In this document: positions 44,301 through 55,554 of the stretch, piece by piece
How positions within the stretch are numbered: position 1 is the first letter of the stretch
Layout: every line of letters starts with the position of its first letter
Origin: Malaya genurostris
Taxonomy: Eukaryota > Arthropoda > Insecta > Diptera > Culicidae
Length of the DNA: 64,000 nucleotides
Direction of reading: 5' to 3'
NCBI RefSeq assembly: GCF_030247185.1
Contig: NC_080571.1
Coordinates: 104,181,128 to 104,245,127 of the forward strand
Program-made: the position numbers and the translations under genes
The notes under the pieces: generated by a model
The model's database searches: none
Told to the model about the DNA's origin: nothing
What the model saw: only the letters and a program-made list of their open reading frames with translations

Positions 44301-45558
44301 CAACCAGTAGCAGTGCGTCGAATTGTAGTGGTGAACTCATTTCGATTAGCTAATCTTTTTCTGGTTCTTATGAATTCTATCGTCACGTTTTTATACGCTG
44401 CAAATCGTGCTGAATAGAAATTAACCAGCACCAAGTGACCTACTTCGATGGGGTGTTACAATGTAGTAGTACTGCATATTTATTTTCAACGGTTTCTGGG
44501 TTCGCAATTTAAGCAGGAAGTAAAGTAGCTATAAGCTTGCCCAGAGGTTGGCAGCGTTTCCTTCACCTCGGCGGCATCTCACAGCGTCGTGTGACATTGT
44601 GCTCCTTTCCGTATACCTACATACGATTATAGCTCGAGCGTGTAGGGCGACGACACCGTTTTCTTCACTAATACTTTCAATGGTCTTCTGGAAGGGTGAG
44701 TTCTGGCTGAATTTAAAGCGTAAAACCGAGTCTGGCGTGGAGTCTATGTGGAAACAAATTTTGTACGATAATAAAAGCTGAAGCTTGATTCATTTTTCAT
44801 ACGCAAATTAATTATGATACCCGTTTTAGAACAATCCTACTTCCTTGAATTATATTTATGCAATTATACTTCCAATACTCACAATAGCAGTATCGAGGAA
44901 ATGAAGCCTTAGAAATCGAGCTTCAGTCTCTGTCTAGAAAATGTATTGAGATATAATTTGCTGGTGGCAGCTTGATGGGGAAGCTTGGTTGCGTAAAATT
45001 ATCAATGGAGTTTCTTCAAGCACTGGCGAAACGAACTTTCTCTTTCAAAATGGTATGAGGCATAATTTTTTTTTGCAAATTTTTGTCGTCAACGTTTGCA
45101 AAGTTTGTTTAAAGATTCTAAAATTATTCGTTCTGCATACTACGTTGTGCTAATTCTAAAAGAAAAGAAAATATACAAACTCAAGCACATTTGGCTTATC
45201 TAATAACAAATATGATCTTATTTTTTAAGTAGTTCCGGGGTGTTCCATCCTATAGAGGATCAAACTAGCTTTCTTGTCTATCTTGAACCGGTTAACCGGC
45301 TAATGTTATAAAACACTTCTAACCATTCGATGACAAAATGCGTTCTTGTATGATACAGGACTCTCTATTCTTCTCATTCCTATCGGCTAAAGTTTTACTA
45401 TCCCAAATAGCGACTGTGTATCGTGAACCGTTCGGTGCAAGGGATTCTTTTGATCGTCATCAGTGTGTACCTGTATCGTTCTGTTTGCGGTAGTACTTTC
45501 AAGAGATAATTTACAGCACCTTCAACTTCAGAGGTGACGATGCTGCTAATGAGGCCCT
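44301..45558. other. intergenic or intronic, no gene seen
   Basis: A 77-codon ORF on the + strand near 44548 begins at TTG rather than ATG and lacks known motifs, though it is followed by a donor-like 'gaagggtgagt' at about 44690. I do not call it. If the exon at 45559 is real, part of this stretch is its 3' UTR. Confidence 0.35.
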
Positions 45559-45788
45559 TTATCGTGTGTCATCTTCGCCTTCGGACGAACTGCGGATGGT
45601 GTTGTAGGACGAGCTGCGGCTTTTCAGCATTCGCAAAAAACTGCCAACGGCGAATATCGTACGCCGGTGCCGGTGGAAGATGCCCTGGTACAGCGCATCC
45701 CGTAGTGCCTTGCGATCGTCTACAACGTCTGGATGCGAGGAAATCGTCGTTGGGAGCGGTACCACAGGGTGGGTGGCACCACCCCGAC
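45559..45788 (-). CDS. possible terminal exon of an unrecognised gene
   Basis: On the - strand an acceptor-like 'cactaacag' precedes 45788, and an open frame runs to a stop at 45559 (75 codons plus two bases of a split codon). The peptide begins RGGATHPVVPLPTTISSHP, continues DALYQGIFHRHRRTIFAVGS with FLRMLKSRSSSYNTIRSSSE after it, and ends EGEDDTR. It is more GC-rich than the flanking DNA and has charged, non-repetitive composition, both suggestive of real coding. I recognise no family. The HRHRR basic run could be a cleavage site or nuclear signal, but that is speculation. The + strand ORF overlapping it is probably its shadow. Confidence 0.35.
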
Positions 45789-45891
45789 CTGTTAGTGTGC
45801 AGAGTAAAAGAAATGCATGTTAGATCGATGTGATCGTGTGAATCGCTGGAAATCGTAAATTTGTTAGATCTGCATGTGCAATAATCAAATA

Positions 45892-48729
45892 CAGTGGGGT
45901 CTCGTATAACGCGGATTAGATTTTGCCGGTATTTGTTGTTGACGGATTCGTAATTGCCGGAAAACCGCGATATACGAGACCCAGAGCATATGGGATTTCG
46001 ACTGATTGGGGCTGTGGACGGCTATCTTGCTTCGGTCAACAGATAGACCCACACAATCTTCGACAAAGTTGTTGTAGATACTTTGACCAACAATTTAGTG
46101 TAGTTTGACAATTAGTTGAGAACTGCTCAGCCAGGGGCGCTTTGAAAAAGGCATGATATAAATCATTCGTTTAACACAGACAAAACGGTTTGATCTTAAA
46201 GTAGCTCGCAAATTATAGTATTTTGAAGAAAGCGGGAATTCAAAGTTTGTCAAACAGCAAATGTTTTAACTCGGAATCACTCCATCAGATGTAGTTAGTG
46301 TGATTGAATACACATTTTAATTAACAGAATTATGCCCTTATCCAAAAACGAAAAGATATAGAGCGGTATTGTTTGTTGGAAAGTTGTTGTGAATGTCAGG
46401 GTATAAGTTATGAAAACCATGTTAGTTGAGAATTTGTCCATCAAATGGCGCATGTGGGTTCACAGTTTGACGATAGAAAAATTATTATGTGATATCTCTA
46501 AACCCTGATGATATAGAGCGTTGGTGTTTTCGAAAAGAATGTTCCGGAGTTCAAAACAGATCAAATATGTAGTGTGAACAGTATCTGAAAATTCTCCAGT
46601 TGGTGGCGCTAGTGTGCAATTCAAGGTTGGAAATTCATGTTGACTCATTCAGATGGTTTCTTCGAGAAGTTGTTCTAGGGTTTCAATAACTATTAAATGA
46701 TTGACTAAACAATTCTTATTGTATCTACTGAACCCTGTTTCCAATAAATTGGTGGAGGATAGACAAATCGAATACTGTTTTCAGAGAAAGTGTTAGTAAG
46801 CTACTAGCTAGTATTAACAAACTATAAGAATAAGTTATCGACATTTGAGGAACTTGAGAGAGTGGAACTCGAACTTCATATTAAAGTTTTAATTATTTGT
46901 ATTGCTAGATATAATGATAAGTACATAACCATACATGTTTTTTTTTAATTTTATTTCATAGCGACCGCCAAACATTTCTTGAAAATTCTTATAAAATGAG
47001 AATAGAATAAAGTCGTACTGTATTCAGAGAGTTTGTTGTGTTTGTGGAGACTAAAAGTAATATTTCAATGAAAATTAGTTGTGAATTGTTTTACCAGAAC
47101 CGCATTGAGAAAAGCATGAAAAAAATGTATTGCATTTAATACCATAAAGTTGGAATACTCGTGACGGTTTTGAATTTTAGGAAAGGTGGTAGTCCTGAAC
47201 CAGTTTCGGTTATTCAGATTATTCTGAATTGCGAAACAGAAATTATGCGCAAAACATAAATGTATTTAAAAGTAATCAATTCAAAAGTAATCAGCTCCAC
47301 ATGGTAGGAGCTTATGTAGCGTAATTTTTACAGTATCTACGAAAGTTGTTCGGAAGATCTTTCACTGCATAATTGAGGGTGTTTTAGAAAAAAAATTGTC
47401 ATCTCTGCATAGCATATGCGCTAGTGCTCAATATAACGTCGATTACGACATATCTTACATGTGTGATAATTTAGAAGGTGCATCGAAGCAATTCAGAATA
47501 ATCTTCTTCAGTTTACTCTTTGTAGTCTCCTTTGGAGGGATCCCTACAAACTTTCCAACTATCAGGAGCGTATGTTAGGCAGTTAACGTAGCCGATTTTG
47601 TTACAATCTCGAGCTGATTATTCTGACTTGTTGAAAAAACTGAATTTAGACTATAAAATTTTCGTTTCATTGGACTTTTCCCATTTTTATTAAAATAATT
47701 GAATTCAAATTAAATTAAATAGGCAATACATGTCACGATTAATGTACTTAACATTTTATCTAACTATGTAAATAGTCAAGACTTTAGTAGGATGTACGGG
47801 TTTCACTCTATCATGTTCCTTAGATTTCAGATGTCGATATTCATCCTAATACTCCAGTAGCTTACTAGCGTCTTCTAGTAAAACAGTTCTCAATTTGTCT
47901 ATCATTCACCAACTTATTGAAAAACTGATTGATAACATCACTCTCGTAAACAATTCTGATTTTTAGATATAGTAGACCATCTTGTAGATGTAATAAAAAA
48001 TAATTTATTTAATGGTTACAAAACCCTAAAACAACCTCTCGAAGAAATCATTTCAAAAAATCAACATGACCTTGAGCTGCAGTAATTTATAACCCTGAAT
48101 TGAGAGAAATTATTACTTACTACTGTTTACACTATTTGATCTGTTTTGAGCTCCGGAACATTTTTTTCGAAAACACCAACATTCTACATCATCAACAGAA
48201 TCAATTTTCTTTGGCAAAATAGTGAATTTCTAACGAATATGAATTTCATAATGTAAACTATTACATTCCGAACATTTTAGTAGAAAACAAAATCTTTTTA
48301 GTTTTAGAATTAAAGCATAATTTTGATATTGAAACATTTACCATTGCAAGCACACTAATTGCAACTGATGGAGTGATTCCGAAAGATACATTTAACTTGT
48401 TAATAAACTTTGAGTCTCTCGAAAAGTTGTTTGAAGATTCCAGATGTCAACTGTTTTTTTTTTCTATAGTAAACATATGATTTATTTCATGCTCTTTTCA
48501 AAGCGCACCTGGTGGAGCAGTTCTCAACTAATTGTCTGTCAAACTACACTAAATTGTTGGTCTAAGTATCTACAACAAGTTTGCCAAAGATTGTATAGCT
48601 CTATATGTCGACCGAAGCGAGATGACCGTTCACAGCCCCAATCAGTCGAAATCCCATATGCTCTGGGTCCCGTTTATCGCGGATTCGCTTTTCGCGCCCC
48701 GGTGAACTGCGTTATACGCGACCCCTCTG
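45892..48729. mobile_element. pogo-like palindromic element, 2.8 kb
   Basis: Ends CAGTGGGGTCTCGTATAACG and, as complement, CAGAGGGGTCGCGTATAACG, flanked by TA (45890-45891, 48730-48731). Terminal CAGT-type sequence plus TA target fits the pogo/Tigger group. The two halves are inverted copies of one another over almost their full length, about 1.4 kb per arm with the centre near 47320. Matching blocks include 'gagcatatgggatttcgact', 'agttgagaactgctc', 'ggagtgattccga' and 'agcttactag'. No transposase frame. Confidence 0.8.
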
Positions 48730-48731
48730 TA

Positions 48732-49188
48732 AATCGAATTGGCGGAAAACTTGTATGTACAGTAGGGGGCCAATGGGTTGTATGGGAAATTGATTGTCTC
48801 CAAACGATAGTTGCTTAACGATTTAGCACCTCTATAGAAGTCCTTTTGCAAAGTTCGAGCAAAATCGGGCATGGACATGGACATATAACTTGGTTAAGTG
48901 ATGCCACATAGCGGTCAAAGTTTGAAGATTTTCAATTTAAAAAATCACATTTTCGAAATCGTTCGAGGAGTTGAGAATCTTTGCGTTATCTTGAAAACAA
49001 ATTTTTTAAAAAAAATTCGACTCTCTGAGGCTTGGGAAATTTTTGAATTGAGATGGGGCGAGTTTTAAATGAAGTATCACATACCAAATGTGAATCGTTG
49101 TCCGAGGTGATGTTTGAATACTACCGGGAACAAAGTTTGTAAACACTTCTATGCAAAACAAAAACGTGTTTTGCAAAAAACATCAACT
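48732..49188. other. repeat-derived, no gene
   Basis: No ORF of note. The right part (49119-49188) is collinear with 1505-1545 and 49590-49640, that is, with the sequence just upstream of other hammerhead copies. Confidence 0.45.
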
Positions 49189-49281
49189 CTACGTATGCTT
49201 AGCGGTTTATGTTGAACTGCTAGGTAGCATAACAGTGCAATATAAACTGTTATGCACTGATTAGTCTAAGACGAATCGTAA
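49189..49281 (+). ncRNA. hammerhead copy with core mutations
   Basis: 5' stem III UACGU then A (GUA triplet), stem I UGC-U-UAGCGGUUU against AAACUGUUA-U-GCA with wobble pairs, core CUGAUUA (one change) at 49257-49263, stem II GUC-UAA-GAC, then GAAUC in place of GAAAC. Fold is conserved but two invariant positions are lost, so it should be inactive. Confidence 0.5.
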
Positions 49282-49317
49282 TGAAAAATGAATAAAAACC
49301 ATTATGTGAAACAAAAC

Positions 49318-49498
49318 CTTTGTATTCCATTCCTTTTGTGGAATTTGACCTTCTGTTTCAACTGATTTGGCAGCCGATTCGTAGCGTACATAACCATCAC
49401 ATAGCTGGTGCTACAATTCTACTGGGGCTCGAACATACAGCATCTGGCTTGTAGTAAGACCAGCGCCCTATGCATTGAATCACCAACCCGGGACTAAT
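49318..49498 (-). mobile_element. tRNA-derived SINE, inserted between hammerhead copies
   Basis: On the - strand: 'ggtgattcaatgcataggg' (A-box side), a hairpin resembling an anticodon arm, 'tgttcgagcccc' (B box), then the SINE body through 'gaaacagaaggtcaaattcc' to an 'aaggaatggaatacaaagg' end. Same family as 56629-56838. Confidence 0.75.
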
Positions 49499-49638
49499 TT
49501 ACCTGTTATTTTTTATCTCTAAAATTATCACAACCTGTACGACCAGCAAATCGAAACTTGTTTCGTCCGGCTCGTCAGTTTAAACATTGCACTTCGGTAC
49601 AAAAACAAAAAGTGTTTTGTAAATAGCATTATCCTTAC

Positions 49639-49904
49639 CAGGGGCGGCAACGATCGTTATCGATCATATTCCTTGACTAAGTTACTGAAATTTTTAAATT
49701 AATTTACTACAATATGAAATGTGCTATACTTTACCACTTTCGAATATTGGCTATTACTGGAATAGTAAGGAATATGTTTGTGATCGTGTCACAACATTAG
49801 GACGAGAAACTAAACTTTATTGGTTGCTTTTTATTTCCTCTAACCTCTCCATTCCTCCAATTTAGTGATCTGTAGTAATATTTTTTTTCAACTTGCCGCC
49901 CCTG
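49639..49904. mobile_element. hAT-type MITE with 8-bp target duplication
   Basis: Terminal inverted repeats CAGGGGCGGCAA and TTGCCGCCCCTG, flanked by perfect 8-bp ATCCTTAC copies (49631-49638 and 49905-49912). Both features are diagnostic of hAT. 266 bp, no ORF. It landed at the 5' edge of the hammerhead at 49909, and the duplicated bases include the start of that ribozyme's stem III. Confidence 0.93.
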
Positions 49905-49908
49905 ATCC

Positions 49909-49977
49909 TTACATCTGCTTAGCGGTTTGTTTGCATATAAACTGCTAACGCTCTAATGAGTCTAAGACGAAACGTAA
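49909..49977 (+). ncRNA. hammerhead ribozyme copy, near-intact
   Basis: Stem III UUACAU with ACGUAA (one mismatch), AUC triplet, stem I UGC-UUAGCGGUUU against AAACUGCUAA-(c)-GC with one wobble and a 10-nt loop, CUAAUGA (one change from CUGAUGA) at 49953-49959, stem II GUC-UAA-GAC and GAAAC at 49969-49973. The core G to A change at 49955 probably kills activity. Otherwise this is the most compact copy. Confidence 0.55.
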
Positions 49978-50034
49978 CAACAAATAATAAATAATTGTTT
50001 TGCCTTTTTTGATAAATAAAAAAACAAGGCATAG

Positions 50035-51300
50035 AATTCGCTCAAACTCTAGAAAATTTTTCTGAGCCTCGATGAATTGAGCAAATGTTCGTGTGTATGT
50101 GGTGACGTATGCGTTGTTAACAAAGAGGTCGATATCTGAGAGATGACAGGACTGAACGCTATTGAATGTTTTTGAGATCGGATGTTTACTTTTCTAAAAT
50201 ATCTGTCACAATTGTCCTTGTAAACAAAATATGTTTAAAGAAATAGATTTCACACGGTAATAACTATCCAACAAGTCATGGGTTGCTAAAACCCGTCCAC
50301 TTTAACGTAGATACCCGATCAACATATCGCATCTGAACTATTTCTCATTTTGATACTTGTTAGAGAATTTTTATATTTTAACTACTAACGAGACCAGACT
50401 TATATTAACACTTGCTACGAAAACAAGTTTTTGTTATTAACTTGTTTGGGCTTGATGGTCGGGTATCGATATTTTTATGTAAGAGGAGTTTTGAGCGCTG
50501 CATGATAAAGCGATGTTTGAGAGTCCCAAATAGACTGTTTACAGAATCCATTATCATGAATTTTTGTCTCGTTTCGATTTTGGCACGGATCGTTTTTGGT
50601 AACATAATCGTTCGAATATGACATATGTATTAGAAAGATGGCAGTATTTTCGAATTCAAAACAATTCCATAATTATATTGATTCAAAACTGCTTACAGTA
50701 ATAACTGCTGTAAGAATATAACTTCTTACACTCACATTTCTCGGAGATGGTTTAATCGATTCCTATAAACTTAGAAAAAGTCCTATGCGCGCATACAATC
50801 TTGAATTTCATTTGGATCACTCATTTTTCTCGTAGATGGTACCGATTTCATCCATTCAAGATGAAAATAAAATGTCTTCCTTCAGTTTAGAAGATACAAG
50901 GTGATTAGTGTGTTTGATCGGGCTTGCAGATTTTGTTAGTTGATGACAATATAAACCTATTTCCATTTTTACCGGTATTCGGTTTTGGATCCCGGAAGGT
51001 ACCCAAAAATTCAATTTGGCTACACTGACTCTCAAAAATTTCGAATCAAATTAAATGTTTTACAATTCCTTAGATGAATTTCACATACTTCAGGCTACAC
51101 CGATTTCGATTCTGGTTCCGACAGCAGCGGGAATAGAGGAGCTCAATTGATTTCCCAAAGAAGGCCAAAACGAATTTCATAAACAAAAATTCCAATTAAA
51201 ATACTTATGGTCCAAATTGCTGTATTTTATCCGTTTCCTATATCCGATTCTGGAAGTACAATTTAAGCCGTCATAGAATATATGACTTTTAAAATAAATT
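50035..51300 (-). repeat. dispersed repeat family A, second copy
   Basis: Same family and orientation as 950-2487: 'atagaattcgctcaaactct' tail at 50040, 'ctgtcacaattg-ccttg' at about 50205, 'gttcgaatatgacatatgta' at 50610, and the promoter-less body to about 51300. Non-coding. Confidence 0.6.
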
Positions 51301-51954
51301 GGGGGTAAAACGGTAGAAATCTTCATTCGTGCGGTCTTTGAAACTATTTGCAATCTACTTTTTAGAGCTTTCTACGAAATATCAATCGATTTTAATCAAC
51401 CGCAATCAGCCTACTTTCGGAATGTGAAAAATAGTTTAACCAATAATACGATTTACGAATTAAATTGGGATAAAACAGGTTAAACGGGCTAGTACCACCA
51501 TTAAAATTGTATGTACTTGGACCGTTGAAGTTTTCCACGTAATACGGACCAATATTGATAGATCGTATTGGATCTGCTTCTGGATTGTAGATAAAATTTT
51601 AACTGAATATTATAACAAGACAAAATGGGGTAAAACGGTACAACGAGTCCTGCTGTCATTAAAACTATATGCAAACAATTTGTTAGACGAAGAGCTTGCA
51701 GAAACACTCTATCTGGTTTTCTGCAAGCATTTCCGTTTAATGTTTTATAGTTAAACTTGAATACAATCCATGTACAAAAGGGAACTTGAGGAAAAATGAA
51801 CTCGACTGCGTTTCGTGCGGTCCTTCTAAATACGTGTAATCGATATTACTGACCATTTTACATAACAAAAAATGCTTTGTGGTTAGTTAGTGTAAGAAAT
51901 AAATTCATTTGTAAAAATGTATTGATTGTTCATGTTTACATAAAAGGCTACAGC
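51301..51954. other. intergenic, no gene seen
   Basis: Contains three loose 'ggggtaaaacggt'-type phrases (about 51300, 51460, 51625) spaced roughly 160 bp apart. They look like a diverged tandem repeat. No coding region. Confidence 0.4.
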
Positions 51955-53094
51955 AGGATAAGCATGTGAAATATGCTCCCAAAGGGAATTCATATTGTTA
52001 TACCATATTCGAAAGGTCAAGTCAAAGTCTTGGCATTATATTTCTTTGGTGAAAATTTGACCTTTCTGTTTCAACAGACTTCGCAGCCGATTCAGAGTGT
52101 ACAGAATCATTGCATGGCTAGTACTATGGATCCTACTGACACTAAGAAAGGTCATGGAAACAATTTTCTCAAAGTTTCAACCCTTTAACTGCCATATTGA
52201 CGGAGCTAGGGTGATTCTATTGATTTTTTTAAATTTGATTTTTGAAGAAACCGATCCTCCGAAAAAATTGAAAAAAAAAACATGTTTAAGGCATTGTAGG
52301 GAAGGTTTACAATCTTTTTTTTCAAAATTTTTGAAGATGTATTTGTTTCATTAAAAATATTTGAAAATTTTTAAACATATTTTTCTCTCTTCCAATTTTT
52401 GCACCACCCCGGATATTTTAGTGATAAATAATTTTTTGTGGATATGTTAAGGTGGTAAGTTTTCATATTTTTGAAAAATGTGGACGACCACAATTTTTGC
52501 TTTTTTCTAAAAAATAAATAACAGTCGACCATGCGTCCCCAACAAGTTCTGTTAGAACGAAACGCATGGTGCTTTGTTCTAGTAGTTTATGCAACTCAAG
52601 CGCAGGGCTTAGAAATCAAAGTAACGAAAAGGAGTAAATAAGTTTCAACCTTTGCATAATACTTACACGATCATACTTCGGGTACAACCTAGAATGCTAC
52701 AAAGCAATAACCTACTGGTATGTGGTTCATATATGAATGGTAGTAATATAAGAACGTCGCGAGTATCACACATATGAAATTCTTTCTTTACGTTCTTTAC
52801 GTGTTGCTGATGGATGTAATGAAAGAATAATGAAAGAAAGAATGAAAATTTCGTTACAGTTTCAAAAGTGACCTTCCCTACAATGCCTTAAACATAATGA
52901 TTTTTTTCAAATTTTTCGGAGGAGCGGTTTCTTCAAAAATCAAATAAAATTAAAATCAATAGAATCACCCTAGCTCCGTCAATATGGCAGTTAAAGGGTT
53001 GAAACTTGGAGAAAATTGTTTCCAGTATATGAGCTTTCGAATGGGGTATAACAATATGCATTCTCTTTGGGGGCAGATTTCACATGCTTATCAG
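51955..53094. mobile_element. fold-back element, 1.1 kb
   Basis: Arms are inverted copies: 'gataagcatgtgaaat' to 'atttcacatgcttatc' at the ends; 'ttctcaaagtttcaaccctt' then 'taactgccatattgacggag' and 'aggcattgtagggaaggt' further in. The left arm carries a SINE fragment (about 52031-52150) that the right arm lacks. Central 52400-52850 is single-copy. No ORF. Confidence 0.75.
52031..52150 (-). mobile_element. SINE fragment
   Basis: 3' part of the tRNA-derived SINE: on the - strand 'gcaatgattctgtacactct', then 'tcggctgcgaagtctgttga' and 'aacagaaaggtcaaatttt'. The tRNA-like head is missing. Confidence 0.65.
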
Positions 53095-53697
53095 GCCGGT
53101 TTTGTATAGGCAATATGATATGGATCCCTGATGAAATAATGATTTTAGAAACCATTGGAAGTTATTATCCCATTGTGTATGCTTACTGTTATCTTCTCAA
53201 TTAGCAGGAAACGATTCTCTTTCTCCACGAAATGACACTTTTGTTTGGTTTGTCCCTCTCATTCCTTAGTCAGTAAAAATAATGAGAAGTCATTTACAGT
53301 GATGCACGAGTTTCTAATAAGTATTGGAAGCATACTATTTGAAGCAATACGCTTTGTTTTCTGATTTTTGTATGAACCATTCGTTTAGAGAAATGTAACT
53401 AAAGTATAAGAGGAAGACTGCAACAGCGCAAACAATGTGAATATTATTAACATCTTAATCGTAGTCCTCCAACAAATGAATATAAACTACAAAACTTCTG
53501 CCCACGGTGACCAGTTCGCATAGGTTGAAATCGATTAAGCATTAAATTCAGAAATACTTGAAGGCCAACACCAAACAGAGAATGAATTCGTTTGAATGTC
53601 CTATCGTATTGACTCAATTAGGATAATTTAAACGCACTGTTATCGTCTTTCGCTTTCCATCAGAACCATTAAGTACTACTTAGAGTAAATATAATAC
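53095..53697. other. intron or intergenic, no gene seen
   Basis: Downstream of the donor site at 53697 on the - strand, therefore probably intron of the gene at 53.7-55.3 kb. Confidence 0.4.
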
Positions 53698-54189
53698 CTA
53701 TGGCTGCTGCCGGTGATTTTGGCGATCCCAGCTCGTCGCTGAATGTACGTTCCTTCAGCTTTCGATGCTTCATAATGACGGCGGTGGTAGTAGTGGCGGC
53801 CGAGTTCGACGTCAAGGAATGTGTGGTGGTGGTCGTGGTGGTGCTGGCAGCACTGGTACCGCTAGCACTAGTTGCGGTATTGCTTTGCGACTCGATCAGG
53901 TCCAGTTTCATGGCACGCTTGGCCAGCTCGGTATCGGTAGCGTTTCCGGTGGCTGTCTTGGGCGAAAGTGCTCCACCGGTTCCGGAGTTACCCGAGCCTG
54001 GGGTGGTGGGCGATGTTGTTGCGGTTGGTGACTTCAGTGGAATCGGAATTTCCAAATCGATTGATTTCTGACTAACGGCACTCTGCGACAGAGTAGAACG
54101 ATTATCACAGATTTGTCTTTTGGGCTCGATATCCATAATTGAAACCATGGTTTGCCGTCCGGGCAAGTTGCATCGATTTACTTCCTTGG
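53698..54189 (-). CDS. internal exon of an unrecognised cellular gene
   Basis: On the - strand an acceptor 'gttgtttttaaccag' ends at 54190 and the frame is open from there to a donor AG|GTATTA at 53698/53697. The 492-nt exon enters and leaves in phase 1. Reading: KEVNRCNLPGRQTMVSIMDI..., then PKRQICDNRSTLSQSAVSQK, a Thr/Ser/Pro/Ala-rich stretch with LKSPTATTSPTTPGSGNSG and ESQSNTATSASGTS, and KHRKLKERTFSDELGSPKSP at the end. Low complexity and S/T-P motifs suggest a disordered, phosphorylated linker. A start at ATG 54148 (context AAACCATGG) is a possible alternative. GC content is higher than in flanking DNA. Family unknown. Confidence 0.65.
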
Positions 54190-54345
54190 CTGGTTAAAAA
54201 CAACCCTTCGGTGGTTGCTGTTGTTGGTTGGCGAATGGCGATGACCGTGACAAAGATGATGGTGCTGATAATTACGACCTATAATATCTCTCACTATCAT
54301 ATTTCATAAGCTGGATTGTAGAATTTTACGGTGGCCTTGCTTCAC

Positions 54346-55313
54346 TTTGGTAAAAGCTAAATGTTGGAATATCTAAACGGTTCTCTAGTTTGGAACCACA
54401 GTAATGAGGTTGCAAGAAACAACCGTTGTTACTGTTAGCGTAAGTAGCGTTGATATTGTTTACATTGTCTATTGGATTAGAAGTACAAAAGTTGTTATAC
54501 ACTGATTTGGGCTCCTCGGTAGTTAAATCTCCAGAATAGTCAGTCAACGTGATTTTTGGTAAGGTGCCGTATGATGGTTTTTCTGTGTTTAATTTTAATC
54601 TACATAAGTCTCCAATCAATTTCTCGAGTAGTTCGGAATTTTCTTTGCGCGGTAAATGATTGTCCATAATATTCCCATGTACACCACTTAGACCAGAGAA
54701 AATCTCATAAGATATCACTTGGCCTTCTACGTTCGACTTTTGCTGGTTAAATTTTGATCTTTTACTGGGAAGTAAATATTTTTCTGAAAACCGTTCTTTC
54801 AACTCTTCTGCACGCAACACACACGCACTCAAATAGTCTAAATGATACTTGACACTATCATTATAGTAACAACTTTCAATTTCATTAAAGCTCGCTAAAC
54901 ATTCTTTGGCACTAGTAACGCAACTGTCCTGAGCACTCTGTTGAACCCAACCGAACACATTGCCATCAACTTGTTTGTGGCTTAGCTGACCCGATTTGTG
55001 TGAAGCATTTTGCCACAAAGTTGGTCCAGGGTTAGTGTTATTGTTTCTACACTTGACATTGTAATTAGGTGAAAGTACGTTGTCCCGTTCCTGAGAGTCC
55101 GATGAATCGTAGTTGCTGATCGGTGTTTTTGTGCCTCCTAAATACTTGCTATTACGTTCCAAAATGCGACGAATCTCGGCGAACGTGTTGGCATCCCGGA
55201 GGCGCCAGTATTTTTCGGGGATCAGTTCACCGTTTAAACTCCAGCATTTGTTATTTTCGTGGGACTTATCACACAATCGCAGCTGGTTTCGGCGCAAGCA
55301 TGGTTCCGGATAT
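54346..55313 (-). CDS. large exon of an unrecognised cellular gene
   Basis: An acceptor 'ctcattcttattttag' ends at 55314, and the frame is open for about 325 codons. It starts RYPEPCLRRNQLRLCDKSHE, continues KCWSLNGELIPEKYWRLRDA with NTFAEIRRILERNSKYLGG after it, then a polar Ser/Asn-rich middle, a segment YHLDYLSACVLRAEELKERF, and ends near LDIPTFSFYQ. The frame reaches a stop at 54326, but a donor-like CAAA|GTGAAG at 54346/54345 leaves phase 1, which matches the next exon (54189-53698), so I infer splicing there. The conserved-looking N-terminal block is not one I can name. No transposon hallmarks. Confidence 0.65.
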
Positions 55314-55554
55314 CTAAAATAAGAATGAGAAAAGCAACAGTAAGTGGAAGCTTTAGAGCAGTTCATTTAACGAGACGTTGTTTGAAATATGTTACTAAAA
55401 ATGTTGGACAATTTTCAGAAAAAAAACATAGCAACGGAACTATCGTTTCATCTTTCATGTAGGGTTACCACCTGAACGGGCCTCGCCTGGTAGTGCTGGG
55501 CCTAGAGCTACTTGCCGGGTTGCCGGGCCTAGCGAAATTCTGTCGGGCCGCATG
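55314..55554 (-). other. upstream intron of the gene at 53.7-55.3 kb
   Basis: Polypyrimidine tract and acceptor at 55314-55340. No earlier exon is recognisable before the repeat at 55555. Confidence 0.4.

Noticed and set aside
44548..44781. Possible exon followed by a GTGAGT donor
   Set aside because: It begins at TTG, has no acceptor or domain that I can defend, and the composition is not clearly coding.
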